Of a stretch of DNA of 64,000 nucleotides, positions 46,720-56,023 are shown piece by piece. The position numbers and the translations under genes are program-made. The notes beneath the pieces are model-generated. The model did not search any database. It was given only the letters and a program-made list of their open reading frames with translations, and was not told where the DNA came from. This stretch comes from SZUA-36 sp963749115 (GTDB lineage Bacteria; Pseudomonadota; Gammaproteobacteria; Xanthomonadales; SZUA-36): NCBI GenBank assembly GCA_963749115.1, contig CAVVLP010000002.1:124001-188000 (forward strand), written 5' to 3'. Every line of letters starts with the position of its first letter. Within the stretch, counting starts at the first letter, position 1.

Positions 46720-47212
46720 TTGTTGGGTGCTCTTGGAAACTGATGGGTGCTTCGACAGGGTAGCCGAGGTCGCACGGTACCTTAGTTCAGGACTCGCTGT
46801 AAATACATCCCTGTACGCTCTGGCGCGACATGGCCCAGGCCACCCTCTCGACCGGTTCCCGGTCTCACCTTGTCCATGTCGCTCAAGGTCCTGAAATAAG
46901 GTACCGCACACCCTCTGCTATGTGCGTAATCATGGGCCATTGGTTTCTGATAGATGTACTCGGTTCCGGCTGAAGTTGGGGTTATGTTCAGGATGAACGG
47001 TATGGATGCGCGATAGAGCACATGGAAGTGCGGCGCGATTTTATCAGGTTTGCACAGTGCGTCATTTCGATATGCAGAGCAAAGCGATACACGGCTGTGC
47101 TTGAGACGTGTCCTGGTAAGACAATCACATCGGCGCCCCACCTTCAAACAGAGGGCAAACCGGGAACGGAAAACACCATCAGAGACACACCGCGATCAGT
47201 TGGTGTAGTCTC
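46720..47212. other. gene-free interval with hairpin repeat C
   Basis: 493 bases with no credible gene. The first 200 bases hold the third large hairpin repeat (listed separately), which extends to about 46950 in matching the copy at 2560-2629. From 46950 to 47180 nothing recognisable is seen; the last 30 bases form a hairpin at the psd stop. Confidence 0.7.
46760..46921. repeat. large hairpin repeat, copy C (with 39-nt core)
   Basis: 34-base arms (46760-46793 and 46888-46921) pair with about seven mismatches. Inside them a second perfect stem GCGACATGG/CCATGTCGC (46825-46833, 46874-46882) carries the 39-nt core 46834-46872 at its tip. The core is identical to 2448-2486, while the arms match the core-less copy at 2581-2699 in reverse complement (47 of 48 over the best block). 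Copy C thus joins the core of copy A with the arms of copy B. Confidence 0.8.
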
Positions 47213-47213
47213 T
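47181..47213 (-). terminator. possible terminator hairpin at the psd stop
   Basis: AGAGAC-ACACC / GGTGT-a-GTCTCT, 11 pairs with one bulged base, overlapping the psd stop codon. On the minus strand it is followed by GATGGTGTTTTCC, a poor T tract. Confidence 0.4.
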
Positions 47214-48067
47214 CAAATAACCCCTAATTTCTGCCCAAGTTTAACCGCATCACCCGCGCCAAGACTTTCAAGGCTCTTCAAAGCACCTGGTGGCATCAAC
47301 AAGATCACCGTGGAACCCATATTAAAGCGGCCCATCTCTTCACCCTTTGCAAGCGTGATCTCTTCACCTGGGTATTCTTTTACAGTGACTTCCTTGTTTT
47401 TCGTCGGTGTAACTTCACCAGCCCATACGGTTTCGGTGCTGGAAACCAGCATCGCACCTACCAGCACCATCGCCAATGGTCCGGCATCGGTGTCGAAAAT
47501 GGATATTACGCGTTCATTGCGTGCAAATAGGCGCGGAACCTGTTGAACCGTGTAGGGCGCGACTGAAAACAATCTGCCGGGTACATGGATCATGCGCTGT
47601 AGACGACCGCCGATGGGCATGTGGATGCGGTGATAGTCCTTGGGGGAAAGGTAAATGGTAGAAAAATACCCACCAACGAGTTGCTGGCAAACGGGGTCGT
47701 TGGCGAGCAGGTCCTGCAGTGAATAATCCTTACCCTTGGCCTGCAGGATACGGTTTTCCTGAAGTGGCCCCGTTTCGCTGATCCTGCCGTCACAGGGTGA
47801 AAGGAATGCCTTCGGGTCGGGGTCAAATGTCCTCACGCCGGGCTTGAGTTCGCGTGTGAACCAGGCATTGAAGCTGACATAGTCTGCCGGGTCGGGCGAC
47901 AGGGCTTCGTCGTAGTTGATGCCGGCAACACGACTGATCAGGGCAATCTGCAGGTTTTTGAGCCAGGTGATTTCACTTCGCATCAGGGCGTAAACGATGC
48001 GGGAGAGGAAATGCTGTGGCAGGATATACTGGAAGCCTGCAAGTATGCGCTCGATGACTGATTTCAT
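47213..48067 (-). CDS. psd: phosphatidylserine decarboxylase proenzyme
   Basis: Makes phosphatidylethanolamine in the inner membrane. 284 residues. The self-cleavage site that yields the pyruvoyl group is GST at residues 251-253 in FNMGSTVILL; the usual LGST reads MGST. SPCDGRI supplies the catalytic Asp and DYHRIHMPIGG the His residues of the processing site. FSTIYLSPKDYHRIHMP and LVGAMLVSSTETVW are typical blocks. It is divergent from prmB over 122 bp, and its stop lies in a hairpin. Intact. Confidence 0.95.
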   Translation of the reverse strand: MKSVIERILAGFQYILPQHFLSRIVYALMRSEITWLKNLQIALISRVAGINYDEALSPDPADYVSFNAWFTRELKPGVRTFDPDPKAFLSPCDGRISETGPLQENRILQAKGKDYSLQDLLANDPVCQQLVGGYFSTIYLSPKDYHRIHMPIGGRLQRMIHVPGRLFSVAPYTVQQVPRLFARNERVISIFDTDAGPLAMVLVGAMLVSSTETVWAGEVTPTKNKEVTVKEYPGEEITLAKGEEMGRFNMGSTVILLMPPGALKSLESLGAGDAVKLGQKLGVI

Positions 48068-48094
48068 TCTGCAAACCTATGTGTGCGAAGAACC

Positions 48095-48123
48095 TTACGA
48101 CCTTAATGACAGTCAACTATAAT
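48095..48123 (+). promoter_or_regulatory. sigma-70-type promoter for prmB and following genes
   Basis: TTACGA (48095-48100, four of six matches to TTGACA) and a perfect TATAAT (48118-48123) are separated by 17 nt. Transcription should start near 48130, about 60 nt before prmB. Confidence 0.5.
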
Positions 48124-48189
48124 GCCTGTCGGATTGTATAGTGTAGTGCATATATTGCACCTTGGATTAACAGAATCAACAGGACTTTT

Positions 48190-49104
48190 ATGCAAACTGC
48201 CGAAAGCTGGCTTGAGTATTGCGCCGGTGAAATGAATCGTGCCGGTCTGTTCTTCGGTCATGGCACCGACAATGCACATGATGAAGCTGCCTGGATGCTT
48301 TTGCATATTCTTGAGGCTCCACTGGATGGCAGTTTCGCGGATTGGAATGTAGCGCTGACCAAGGCACAGCAGGATGAACTTCAGTGCCTGCTGGCGCGCA
48401 GGATAAATGAGCGTTGTCCCCTGGCCTACCTGACAGGTGAAGCGCGGTTTTGCGGGCTGGATTTTATTGTCAGTCCACAGGTGCTGGTTCCACGCTCGCC
48501 ACTTGCAGAGTTGATACCTGAGCAATTCTCCCCCTGGCTGAGTTTGCATGAGGGAGGCGAAATTCTGGACATGTGTACCGGTGGCGGTTGTATCGCCATT
48601 GCGATGGCTGTGTTTATGCCGGAGTGCACGGTTGATGCAGTTGATATTTCGGCTGAAGCACTTAAGATTGCTTCCCAGAATGTCGAACGTCATGCAGTGG
48701 GTGACCGTGTCCGGCTGATCCACTCGGATCTCTTTTCTGCACTCGATGGAACCACATATGACCTGATTGTAAGCAATCCACCCTATGTATCTGCGGATGT
48801 ATTTGAACAATTACCGGCAGAATACCGGGCTGAACCTTCCGGGGGACTGGTTTGTGGCGAAGACGGACTGGATATTGTGTTGAAAATAATGGATGCTGCA
48901 CCGGGATATTTGAAACAACAGGGTATCCTGGTAGTGGAGGTCGGTGAAAGTGCGGAGGCGTTGTTGGAATTGTTGCCTCTTGTGCCATTTTTCTGGCTGG
49001 AATTTAATCAAGGCGGAGACGGGATATTCATGCTGGAGTATGATCAACTAATTGCATGTCAGCCTGATGTGCAAGCTATTCTGGAGCAACGAAAAAATGT
49101 CTGA
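48190..49104 (+). CDS. prmB: ribosomal protein L3 glutamine methyltransferase PrmB
   Basis: SAM-dependent N5-glutamine methyltransferase for ribosomal protein uL3. 304 residues. The helical N-terminal domain is followed by the Rossmann fold: LDMCTGGGCIAIAMA (SAM motif I, near residue 126), VDAVDISAEALKIA, and the catalytic NPPY in VSNPPYVSAD (near residue 197). The GLVCGEDGLDIVLKIM block separates it from PrmC. The stop overlaps the aroC start by 8 nt, an arrangement (prmB-aroC) common in Gammaproteobacteria. Confidence 0.94.
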   Translation: MQTAESWLEYCAGEMNRAGLFFGHGTDNAHDEAAWMLLHILEAPLDGSFADWNVALTKAQQDELQCLLARRINERCPLAYLTGEARFCGLDFIVSPQVLVPRSPLAELIPEQFSPWLSLHEGGEILDMCTGGGCIAIAMAVFMPECTVDAVDISAEALKIASQNVERHAVGDRVRLIHSDLFSALDGTTYDLIVSNPPYVSADVFEQLPAEYRAEPSGGLVCGEDGLDIVLKIMDAAPGYLKQQGILVVEVGESAEALLELLPLVPFFWLEFNQGGDGIFMLEYDQLIACQPDVQAILEQRKNV

Positions 49105-50158
49105 TAATACCTTCGGGCGCTTGTTCAGAATGACGACCTTCGGTGAAAGCCATGGACCGGCCATTGGTTGCATCGTCGATGGCTGCCCGCCGGGCCTGGA
49201 AATCGATGCCGCCTACATTCAACATGAATTGACGCGTCGTGCCACCGGTAAAACCAGGCATACTTCACAACGCAAAGAAAAAGACGAGGTACAGATACTT
49301 TCGGGTGTTTTTGAAGGGCGAACCACCGGTACTTCAATTGCGCTGGTTATTGAAAACACCGATGCCCGTTCAAAGGACTACACCGATATAGCAGAGAAAT
49401 TCCGGCCCGGTCACGCGGATTTTACCTACTGGAAAAAATACGGCTTCCGTGACTACCGCGGTGGCGGGCGTTCTTCCGCCCGTGAGACCACGATGCGGGT
49501 CGCGGCGGGTGCCATTGCCAGAAAGTACCTGTTTGAGAAACTGGGTGTTGAGATACAGGGCTGGTTGGCCCAACTCGGACCCATTCGCACCGATAATGTC
49601 ATGGATATGGATAGCATAGAAAACAATCCATTTTTCAGTCCTGATACGAGTGTTCTCGAACAACTTGAAAATTACATGGATAGTCTGCGAAAGTCTGGAG
49701 ACTCCGTTGGTGCAAGGATATCGGCAGTGGCACGTAATGTCCCGGCCGGTCTTGGTGAACCCGTTTACGGCAAGCTGGATGCAGACCTGGCTACGGCGAT
49801 GATGAGTATCAATGCGGCCAAGGCCGTGGAAATCGGGGCTGGCTTTGATTGTGTAGAACAGTTGGGGACCGAACACAGGGACGAGATCACGCCCGATGGT
49901 TTTCTGAGTAATCATGCCGGGGGTATCCTGGGTGGAATATCAAGTGGCCAGGATGTGCGGGTCAGTGTGGCCTTCAAGCCGACATCCAGCCTGCGTATTC
50001 CATGCCGAAGCGTGGATATACATGGAAAAGCCGTAGAGGTGATCACCAAGGGCCGTCACGACCCCTGTGTGGGCATCAGGGCAACGCCAATCGTCGAGGC
50101 CATGCTGGCGCTCGTATTGATGGATCATGTGCTCAGACAACGGGCACAGAACGGATGA
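49097..50158 (+). CDS. aroC: chorismate synthase
   Basis: Last step of the shikimate pathway (EPSP to chorismate, FMN-dependent). 353 residues from the ATG at 49097, with GGAG 10 nt upstream inside the end of prmB; a start at 49052 would be entirely inside prmB and is rejected. Signatures: GESHGPAIGCIVDGCPPG, GHADFTYWKKYGFRDYRGGG and RSSARETTMRVAAGAIA (the FMN and phosphate site), and the C-terminal GRHDPCVGIRATPIVEAM. Feeds the trp genes and pheA at the right of the window. Confidence 0.97.
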   Translation: MSDNTFGRLFRMTTFGESHGPAIGCIVDGCPPGLEIDAAYIQHELTRRATGKTRHTSQRKEKDEVQILSGVFEGRTTGTSIALVIENTDARSKDYTDIAEKFRPGHADFTYWKKYGFRDYRGGGRSSARETTMRVAAGAIARKYLFEKLGVEIQGWLAQLGPIRTDNVMDMDSIENNPFFSPDTSVLEQLENYMDSLRKSGDSVGARISAVARNVPAGLGEPVYGKLDADLATAMMSINAAKAVEIGAGFDCVEQLGTEHRDEITPDGFLSNHAGGILGGISSGQDVRVSVAFKPTSSLRIPCRSVDIHGKAVEVITKGRHDPCVGIRATPIVEAMLALVLMDHVLRQRAQNG

Positions 50159-50179
50159 TGTAAAGGGTTTAGATTAATT

Positions 50180-51214
50180 ATGAGCACAAAACTAAAAATA
50201 GCCGTCGTCGGTGCAACCGGTGCCGTGGGTGAGGCCATGTTATCCATCCTGGCTGAATACGGTTTCAGGGATGCTGACGTGCATGCACTTGCCAGTGAGA
50301 AGTCACTCGGTAAAACAGTTGATTTCGGTCATCGGACACTGCCAGTGGAAGTTCTCGATGATTATGACTTCAGCGGAACTGATTTTGGATTATTTTCGGC
50401 TGGCGCCGGCATAAGTCTTGCACACGCACCCAGGGCAGCAAAGGCAGGTTGCACGGTTATTGACAATACTTCTGCATTCCGGCTCGATGATGAAATTCCA
50501 TTGGTTGTACCGGAAATAAATGGCGATCTGCTTGAAAATCTGGACACCGGCAGCATCATAGCCAATCCCAACTGTTCAACCATCCAGATGCTGATTGCCA
50601 TTGCCCCGATACATGCAATCGCCGGTATCGACCGTATCAATGTTGCGACTTACCAGTCGGTTTCAGGTGCCGGCAGTGAAGGCCTGGAAGAACTGGCTCG
50701 TCAGACCATGGACCGGCTGAGTTTCAAGGAGGTCAAGCCATCCGTATTCGCGCTACCGATCGCTTTCAATTGCATACCGGTGATCGACACCATGCAGGAC
50801 AATGATTACACGCGTGAAGAAATGAAACTGCATTGGGAAACACGTAAAATTCTGCGTGACGACTCGATCGCGGTAAACGCAACGGCGGTGCGTGTACCGG
50901 TGTTTTATGGGCACTCCGAGGCGGTACATCTGGAAACTGCCCGGGATATCAGCATGGAGGCAGTGCGTGAGGCCATGCACAAGGCACCGGGCCTGGTGTT
51001 GATTGATGATACCGATGCGAAAGCACAGGTAACCGCGGTTACACATGGCGCAGGAAAAGATGAAACTTTTGTTAGCAGGTTGCGTCGCGATTACACACAT
51101 CCACGGGGAATAAACATGTGGGTGGTGAGTGATAATGTCAGGAAAGGAGCCGCTTTAAACGCGGTGCAGATACTAAAAATGATGGTCACAGGCAAAATGC
51201 CAGTGGAAACATGA
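50180..51214 (+). CDS. asd: aspartate-semialdehyde dehydrogenase
   Basis: Reduces aspartyl phosphate to aspartate semialdehyde for lysine, threonine, methionine and diaminopimelate. 344 residues. NADP-binding VVGATGAVGEAML near residue 9, catalytic Cys132 in ANPNCSTIQM, YQSVSGAGSEGLEEL substrate loop and VPVFYGHSEAVHLET with the acid-base His. The length and motifs match the Asd/Usg family widespread in Gammaproteobacteria; because a non-catalytic paralog (Usg) exists in this position in some species, the intact Cys132 favours a true enzyme. Followed at 74 nt by fimV. Confidence 0.92.
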   Translation: MSTKLKIAVVGATGAVGEAMLSILAEYGFRDADVHALASEKSLGKTVDFGHRTLPVEVLDDYDFSGTDFGLFSAGAGISLAHAPRAAKAGCTVIDNTSAFRLDDEIPLVVPEINGDLLENLDTGSIIANPNCSTIQMLIAIAPIHAIAGIDRINVATYQSVSGAGSEGLEELARQTMDRLSFKEVKPSVFALPIAFNCIPVIDTMQDNDYTREEMKLHWETRKILRDDSIAVNATAVRVPVFYGHSEAVHLETARDISMEAVREAMHKAPGLVLIDDTDAKAQVTAVTHGAGKDETFVSRLRRDYTHPRGINMWVVSDNVRKGAALNAVQILKMMVTGKMPVET

Positions 51215-51288
51215 GGTCAGCAAAAGTACACTCTGGAGCGATGGTGTTGCATACATGAAGTTGATAGTCAGGGAGTGTCAGGGAAACC

Positions 51289-53319
51289 ATGAATAGAAGA
51301 ATAAAATGGACAGTGCTCGTTGTTCTGAGTGTTTTCAGCCCGGCCTTGCTGGCTTTGGGTCTTGGCGGGGCAGTTGTTGAGTCGTACCTGAATCAGCCAC
51401 TGAATGTCAGGGTTGAGCTTATAAGTCAGTCCGACGAGGAGTTACAGAGCATTACCGCCGGTCTTGCATCCGCTGAAGACTTTCAATTGCTCGGTCTGAG
51501 CCGTACTGCTATCTCGGTGCCACTGGAATTCGAGGTGATCACGGATGCAGACCGACCCTATGTTCGTATCACAAGTGATCTGAATATCAACGAGCCTGTC
51601 GTCCAGGTGCTTGTGGAAGTTGTCTGGGCCAGCGGAAGAATGTTGCGTGAATACACACTATTCCTGGATCCGCCTACGATCGATTCAATGGCACCGCCGG
51701 TTGTAGTTAAACCCGCGCCGGTCAAAGCGCCACCTGTGGAACCCAGGACTCCACCCGTCACCGTCATTCAGAAAACACCGGAACCCAAGGTAGAAAAAGT
51801 TGTAACACCAGAGATCGTACCTGAATCACCCGAGCCCGAAACAGAACTGCCCGCGGATGAGGTAGCTGAAACAATATCAGACGCGGAACAGCAACCAGAG
51901 CAGGAAGCGGCACAGGAACCAGAGCAGGAACCAGAGCAGGAAGCGGCACAGGAACGACAGGAACCCGAACAGGAACCAGAACAGGAACCAGAACAGGAAC
52001 CAGAACAGGAAGTGGTATCTGAGCAGTATTCAGATGACGAGGTCTATGGTCCGGTCGCTCGTGGCGAAACACTCTGGGGCATCGCCCGTGAGTACGCCAG
52101 GGGTAGCGGTTACTCGATTAACCAGGCCATGCTCGCCCTGCAACGCAAAAACCCGGAAGCCTTTATCAAGGACAATATCAATTTGCTCAAACAAGGTGCC
52201 ATTCTCCGGTTACCGGCGTTCACTGAAATGGCTGAGTTGACCTCAAGGGAGGCATTACTTGAGGCCCTGCGGCAGGAAGAGGAAATCCGTACCGGGGTCC
52301 GTTCGGTTGCTCCAGATTTCAGTGCACCGACGGTAGCGGACAGTGGTGATTACCAGGCGACAGTCACCGAAGAAGTTGTCGAACCTGAGATTTCAGAGGA
52401 TGAAGGTCATCTTGAACTGGTGCCACCAGCAGAAGAAGAAACGGGTTCACAGACCTCCGAACCAATGCCTGAGCAGGGTGCTGATGTTGAGTCTCTGCAG
52501 GAAGAACTGTCCCGGACCGAGGAGGAACTGGTAAATGCACGGCAGGAAAATACCTATTTAGCCGATCGCATCAAGGAGCTTGAAGAAGCGGCCAGGGCTC
52601 GGGAAGAGCAGGCAGTTGCAGTCGAGGATTCAAGTCTCGCAAATATGGAGTCCAGCCTTTCCCAGGAGCGCGCTGCCGGTCAGGATGAACCACCATTGGC
52701 AATTACACCGGGTGGTGAAAAACAAGCCTGGTATGCCGGCAAGACCCCCTGGGTTGTCGCAATTGCGGTCGTTTTAGTCGCATTTGTCGTGTGGGGTCTG
52801 CGACGCAGAAGTACCGGTCTGCCTGACACACAATCGTCGTTGGATGCCGATGCCGCACAAGATATTTCGCAAACCCGGGTAGCGAAGAAAATGAGGGCGA
52901 CACGGTAGTGCAAGCCATAGCCGAGCCGGAACCTGAACCCGAACCCGAACCCGAACCTGAACCCGAACCTGAACCTGAACCCGAACCTGAAGCCTGAACC
53001 CGAACCTGAGCCGGAACCGGAACCAGAGCCGGAACCAGAGCCGGAAGAACAACCGCAAGCTCCGGGCCTGGAAGAAGACGCAGGACCGGCAGTCGTTCCT
53101 TTGACGCCCTCAACGACCGCTGATTTCGATGAGGAAGATGAAGATGAAGATGAAGGTGAAGACCAGAACAAGGATGATCCTGAGATCAAGCTGGATCTGG
53201 CACGTGCCTACTTGTCACTCGGTGATAAAGAGGCGTCAAAATCGATGCTTGACGAGGTCTTGAAGAGCGGCAACGAGGCTCAGATAGCGGAAGCCCGGCA
53301 AATGCTGGAAGAGCTCTGA
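51289..53319 (+). CDS. fimV: FimV-like peptidoglycan-linked polarity protein (two frame breaks)
   Basis: FimV organises type IV pilus and polar functions. About 677 codons. Signal peptide (VLSVFSPALLALGLGG), FimV N-terminal domain (NQPLNVRVELISQSDEELQS), a Glu/Pro/Gln-rich linker, a LysM domain (GPVARGETLWGIAREYARG near residue 254), a coiled coil, one transmembrane helix (PWVVAIAVVLVAFVVWGL near residue 488), a second acidic Pro-Glu linker, and the C-terminal TPR-like FimV domain (KLDLARAYLSLGDKEASKSM). The frame breaks near 52860-52875 and 52990-52995, both in or beside low-complexity Pro-Glu sequence; net length is a multiple of three. The conserved position between asd and truA supports the call. 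Confidence 0.9.
51890..52010 (+). repeat. Pro-Glu-Gln coding repeat in fimV
   Basis: Tandem variants of the 12-mer GAACCAGAACAG/GAACCAGAGCAG (Glu-Pro-Glu-Gln), with inserted Glu-Ala-Ala-Gln units. It encodes the first flexible linker of FimV. Antisense frames over it are open only because of the repeat. Confidence 0.85.
52923..53050 (+). repeat. Pro-Glu coding repeat in fimV
   Basis: Tandem 6-mers GAACCT/GAACCC/GAACCA encode a long Glu-Pro run in the second FimV linker. One of the two frame breaks lies within it (about 52990-52995), where polymerase slippage or assembly error is likely. Confidence 0.85.
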
Positions 53320-53399
53320 GTGAAACCGTTTCAGAGCGTCAATACGCAGAGTACTTGAGCCTGGCATTACGCGGTCTCTATCCAAAGCAGGTTTAATGC

Positions 53400-54180
53400 A
53401 TGCGTTATGCACTCGGAATCGAATACGATGGTGCCGGATTTTATGGCTGGCAGCGGCAGAGTCATGCACCATCGGTTCAACAAAGCGTTGAAAAAGCAAT
53501 TGAAGTTGTTGCCAACCATCCAGTGACCGTCATCTGTGCGGGTCGCACAGATACCGGTGTACATGCACGTGGCCAGGTGGCTCATTTTGATACGTCGTCC
53601 GAACGCTCGGACCGGCAATGGATGCTTGGAATCAATTCAAACCTGCCGGATAAGGTTCGTGTTCTATGGATACGTGAAGTGGATGAAAGTTTTCACGCAC
53701 GCTTTGGCGCACTTTCCAGAAGCTATCAATACAGCATACTAAATCGCTGGGTGACGACCGGCTATCGGTGTTTCCTATTATGGCTGGTGCCGGGATAAGC
53801 TTGATGTGGCGCGCATGCATGAAGTTGCCCAGGTTTTGCACGGCAGACACGATTTCAGTGCGTTTCGCTCGGCAGGATGTTCTGCCCAGCATGCGATTCG
53901 TGAGGTGACCGCAATCAGCGTCAACCGGCAGGAAGATGTCGTAAAAATTGATATTACAGCCAACGCATTTCTCTACCATATGGTGCGAAATATCGTGGGC
54001 AGTCTTATCACGGTGGGTAAGGGAGAAAAACCGGGCCAATGGTTTACGGACGTTTTTAACGGTCAGGATCGTAAGCTTGCCGGTGTAACAGCAGAGCCAC
54101 AGGGGCTTTGTTTGATGAATGTACGTTATGACCCAAAATACAAGGTTCCGGATAGCGTGGAGTCCTTTCCATTTTTATGA
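53400..54180 (+). CDS. truA: tRNA pseudouridine synthase TruA (one frame break)
   Basis: Makes pseudouridine at tRNA positions 38-40. About 260 codons. MRYALGIEYDGAGFYGWQRQ at the start and AGRTDTGVHARGQVAHF with catalytic Asp51 are diagnostic; FSAFRSAGCSAQHAIREV and FLYHMVRNIVGSLITVGKG complete the fold. The frame breaks at about 53765-53785; dropping a base near TTTCCTATTATGG restores YGWCRDKLDVARMH. Length is one over a multiple of three. The stop overlaps the trpF start (ATGA). Confidence 0.94.
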
Positions 54181-54825
54181 GCAGGGTAAAAATAAAAATC
54201 TGCGGTCTGACACGCGCTGAAGATGTTCAAGCCGCGGTTAAGGCCGGTGCCGATGCCGTCGGTTTTGTGTTCACCGCCAGTCCACGGCGTATCACGATTA
54301 ACGATGCTATTCGCCTGTGCTAGCTATGTTCCCGACGGGGTTTTGCGTGTAGGCTTGTTCCTTGATCAGGACAGGTCTGAAATTGAGCGGGTGATCAGTT
54401 CTGTACAGCTTGATCTATTGCAGTTCCATGGCAATGAAACTGAGCAGGAATGCAGTGTTTTCAGGTTGCCGTGGCTGAAAGCGGTGGCGATGGAAAATGC
54501 TGACTCCATAAAGCGGGCTGAGCGTGATTTCCCTGGTGCAGCGGGCTTGCTGCTTGACAGTCATTCGAACGGAAAACGTGGCGGCAGTGGCAAGCTGTTT
54601 GACTGGTCATTATCGAGCCCGGTAGCCAAGCCTGTCTGGCTTGCCGGTGGCTTGAATGCGGATAATGTTGGACAGGCCATACGTGTCCTCAGACCGTTCG
54701 CCGTGGACGTTTCCAGTGGCGTGGAAGCGGAGCCCGGTATCAAGGATGCGACCAGGATGAACGCCTTTGTCAAGGCGGTCAGAGAAGCCGAAAATCAACT
54801 ACTGATGGAAAGGAATAATGATTGA
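54177..54825 (+). CDS. trpF: phosphoribosylanthranilate isomerase (one frame break)
   Basis: Third step of tryptophan synthesis. About 216 codons. Start at ATG 54177 gives MSRVKIKICGLTRAEDV with catalytic Cys9; AVKAGADAVGFVF follows. After the break at 54318-54324 the frame resumes at SYVPDGVLRVGLFLD, with FHGNETEQ, the catalytic Asp in GLLLDSH, WLAGGLNADNV and VDVSSGVE. Dropping the T of TGCTAGC restores the reading; length is one over a multiple of three. It overlaps trpB by 8 nt. An apparent frame starting at 54223 is a shadow at its N-terminus. Confidence 0.94.
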
Positions 54826-56023
54826 AGAGCAGCAGGTATGGCCCAATGGGCGAGGCTATTTTGGTGAATTTGGTGGACGTTTTGTCTCCGAAACACTGAT
54901 TCATGCGCTGGATGAATTACGTGACGCTTATGGTCGCTGGCGGAAAGACGAAGAGTTTGTGCGAAGAATGGATGAGGACCTGGCCAATTATGTCGGCCGT
55001 CCGTCCCCCATTTATTACGCACAGCGGTATTCGGAGGCTGCGGGTGGTGCAAGAATCTACCTGAAACGAGAAGACCTGAATCATACCGGCGCGCACAAGA
55101 TCAACAATACCATGGGGCAGGGCCTGTTAGCCCACTACATGGGAAAGAAACGGGTTATAGCCGAAACAGGTGCCGGGCAGCATGGTGTTGCCACCGCTAC
55201 GGTGGCGGCCAGGCTAAACCAGTCATGCCGGGTTTATATGGGCAATGTGGATATCCAGCGGCAGGCGATCAATGTATTCCGGATGCGTTTGCTCGGTGCC
55301 GAGGTGTGTGGTGTTTCATCCGGTTCTGCAACACTCAAAGACGCTCTCAATGAAGCCATGCGCGATTGGGTAACCAATGTTGATGACACATTTTACATTA
55401 TCGGCACCGTCGCGGGGCCGCATCCGTATCCCGAAATGGTGCGGGATTTTAACGCGATCGTCGGTCGTGAGGCACGCCGTCAGATGCTGAAGCTATGCGA
55501 CAGTCTGCCGGATGCACTGGTTGCCTGTGTCGGTGGCGGATCCAATGCCATCGGTCTGTTTCACCCGTTTATCCAGGATGAAAATGTGAAAATGTTCGGT
55601 GTGGAAGCAGCCGGACGTGGTCTTGCAACAGGTGAGCATGCCGCCTCGTTGTGTGCGGGCAAACCTGGCGTTTTGCATGGTTGTCGTACCTATCTGCTGG
55701 ATGACGATGCGGGCCAGATCCGACATACGCATTCGGTCTCTGCCGGTCTTGATTACCCGGGTGTTGGACCCGAGCACGCCTGGTTAAAAGATATCGGCCG
55801 GGCAGATTATGTCAGTGTCACCGACGAGGAGGCTTTGACGGCCTTTCACCAGCTAACCCGTCTCGAAGGCATCATGCCGGCGCTGGAAAGCAGTCATGCC
55901 CTGGCTTATGGTTTCAAACTTGCCGCTGGCATGCGTCCGGATCAACGGGTTCTGATCAATCTGTCGGGTAGGGGAGACAAGGATGTACAGACGGTTGCAG
56001 AGCTGGAAGGGCTTAGCTTATGA
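54818..56023 (+). CDS. trpB: tryptophan synthase beta chain
   Basis: PLP enzyme condensing indole and serine. 401 residues. The PLP lysine is K94 in HTGAHKINNTMGQ; ETGAGQHGVATATVAA and the phosphate-binding GGGSNAIGLFHPF are typical. The start overlaps trpF by 8 nt and the stop overlaps trpA by ATGA, so trpF-trpB-trpA are coupled. Confidence 0.97.
   Translation: MIEEQQVWPNGRGYFGEFGGRFVSETLIHALDELRDAYGRWRKDEEFVRRMDEDLANYVGRPSPIYYAQRYSEAAGGARIYLKREDLNHTGAHKINNTMGQGLLAHYMGKKRVIAETGAGQHGVATATVAARLNQSCRVYMGNVDIQRQAINVFRMRLLGAEVCGVSSGSATLKDALNEAMRDWVTNVDDTFYIIGTVAGPHPYPEMVRDFNAIVGREARRQMLKLCDSLPDALVACVGGGSNAIGLFHPFIQDENVKMFGVEAAGRGLATGEHAASLCAGKPGVLHGCRTYLLDDDAGQIRHTHSVSAGLDYPGVGPEHAWLKDIGRADYVSVTDEEALTAFHQLTRLEGIMPALESSHALAYGFKLAAGMRPDQRVLINLSGRGDKDVQTVAELEGLSL

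Noticed and set aside
49052..49096. Upstream aroC start
   Set aside because: It lies wholly inside prmB and adds residues not seen in chorismate synthases; the ATG at 49097 has a GGAG site.
52680..53189. Antisense proteins rich in Ser/Gly/Arg over fimV
   Set aside because: They are the complement of the Pro-Glu repeat and have no start signals or homology.
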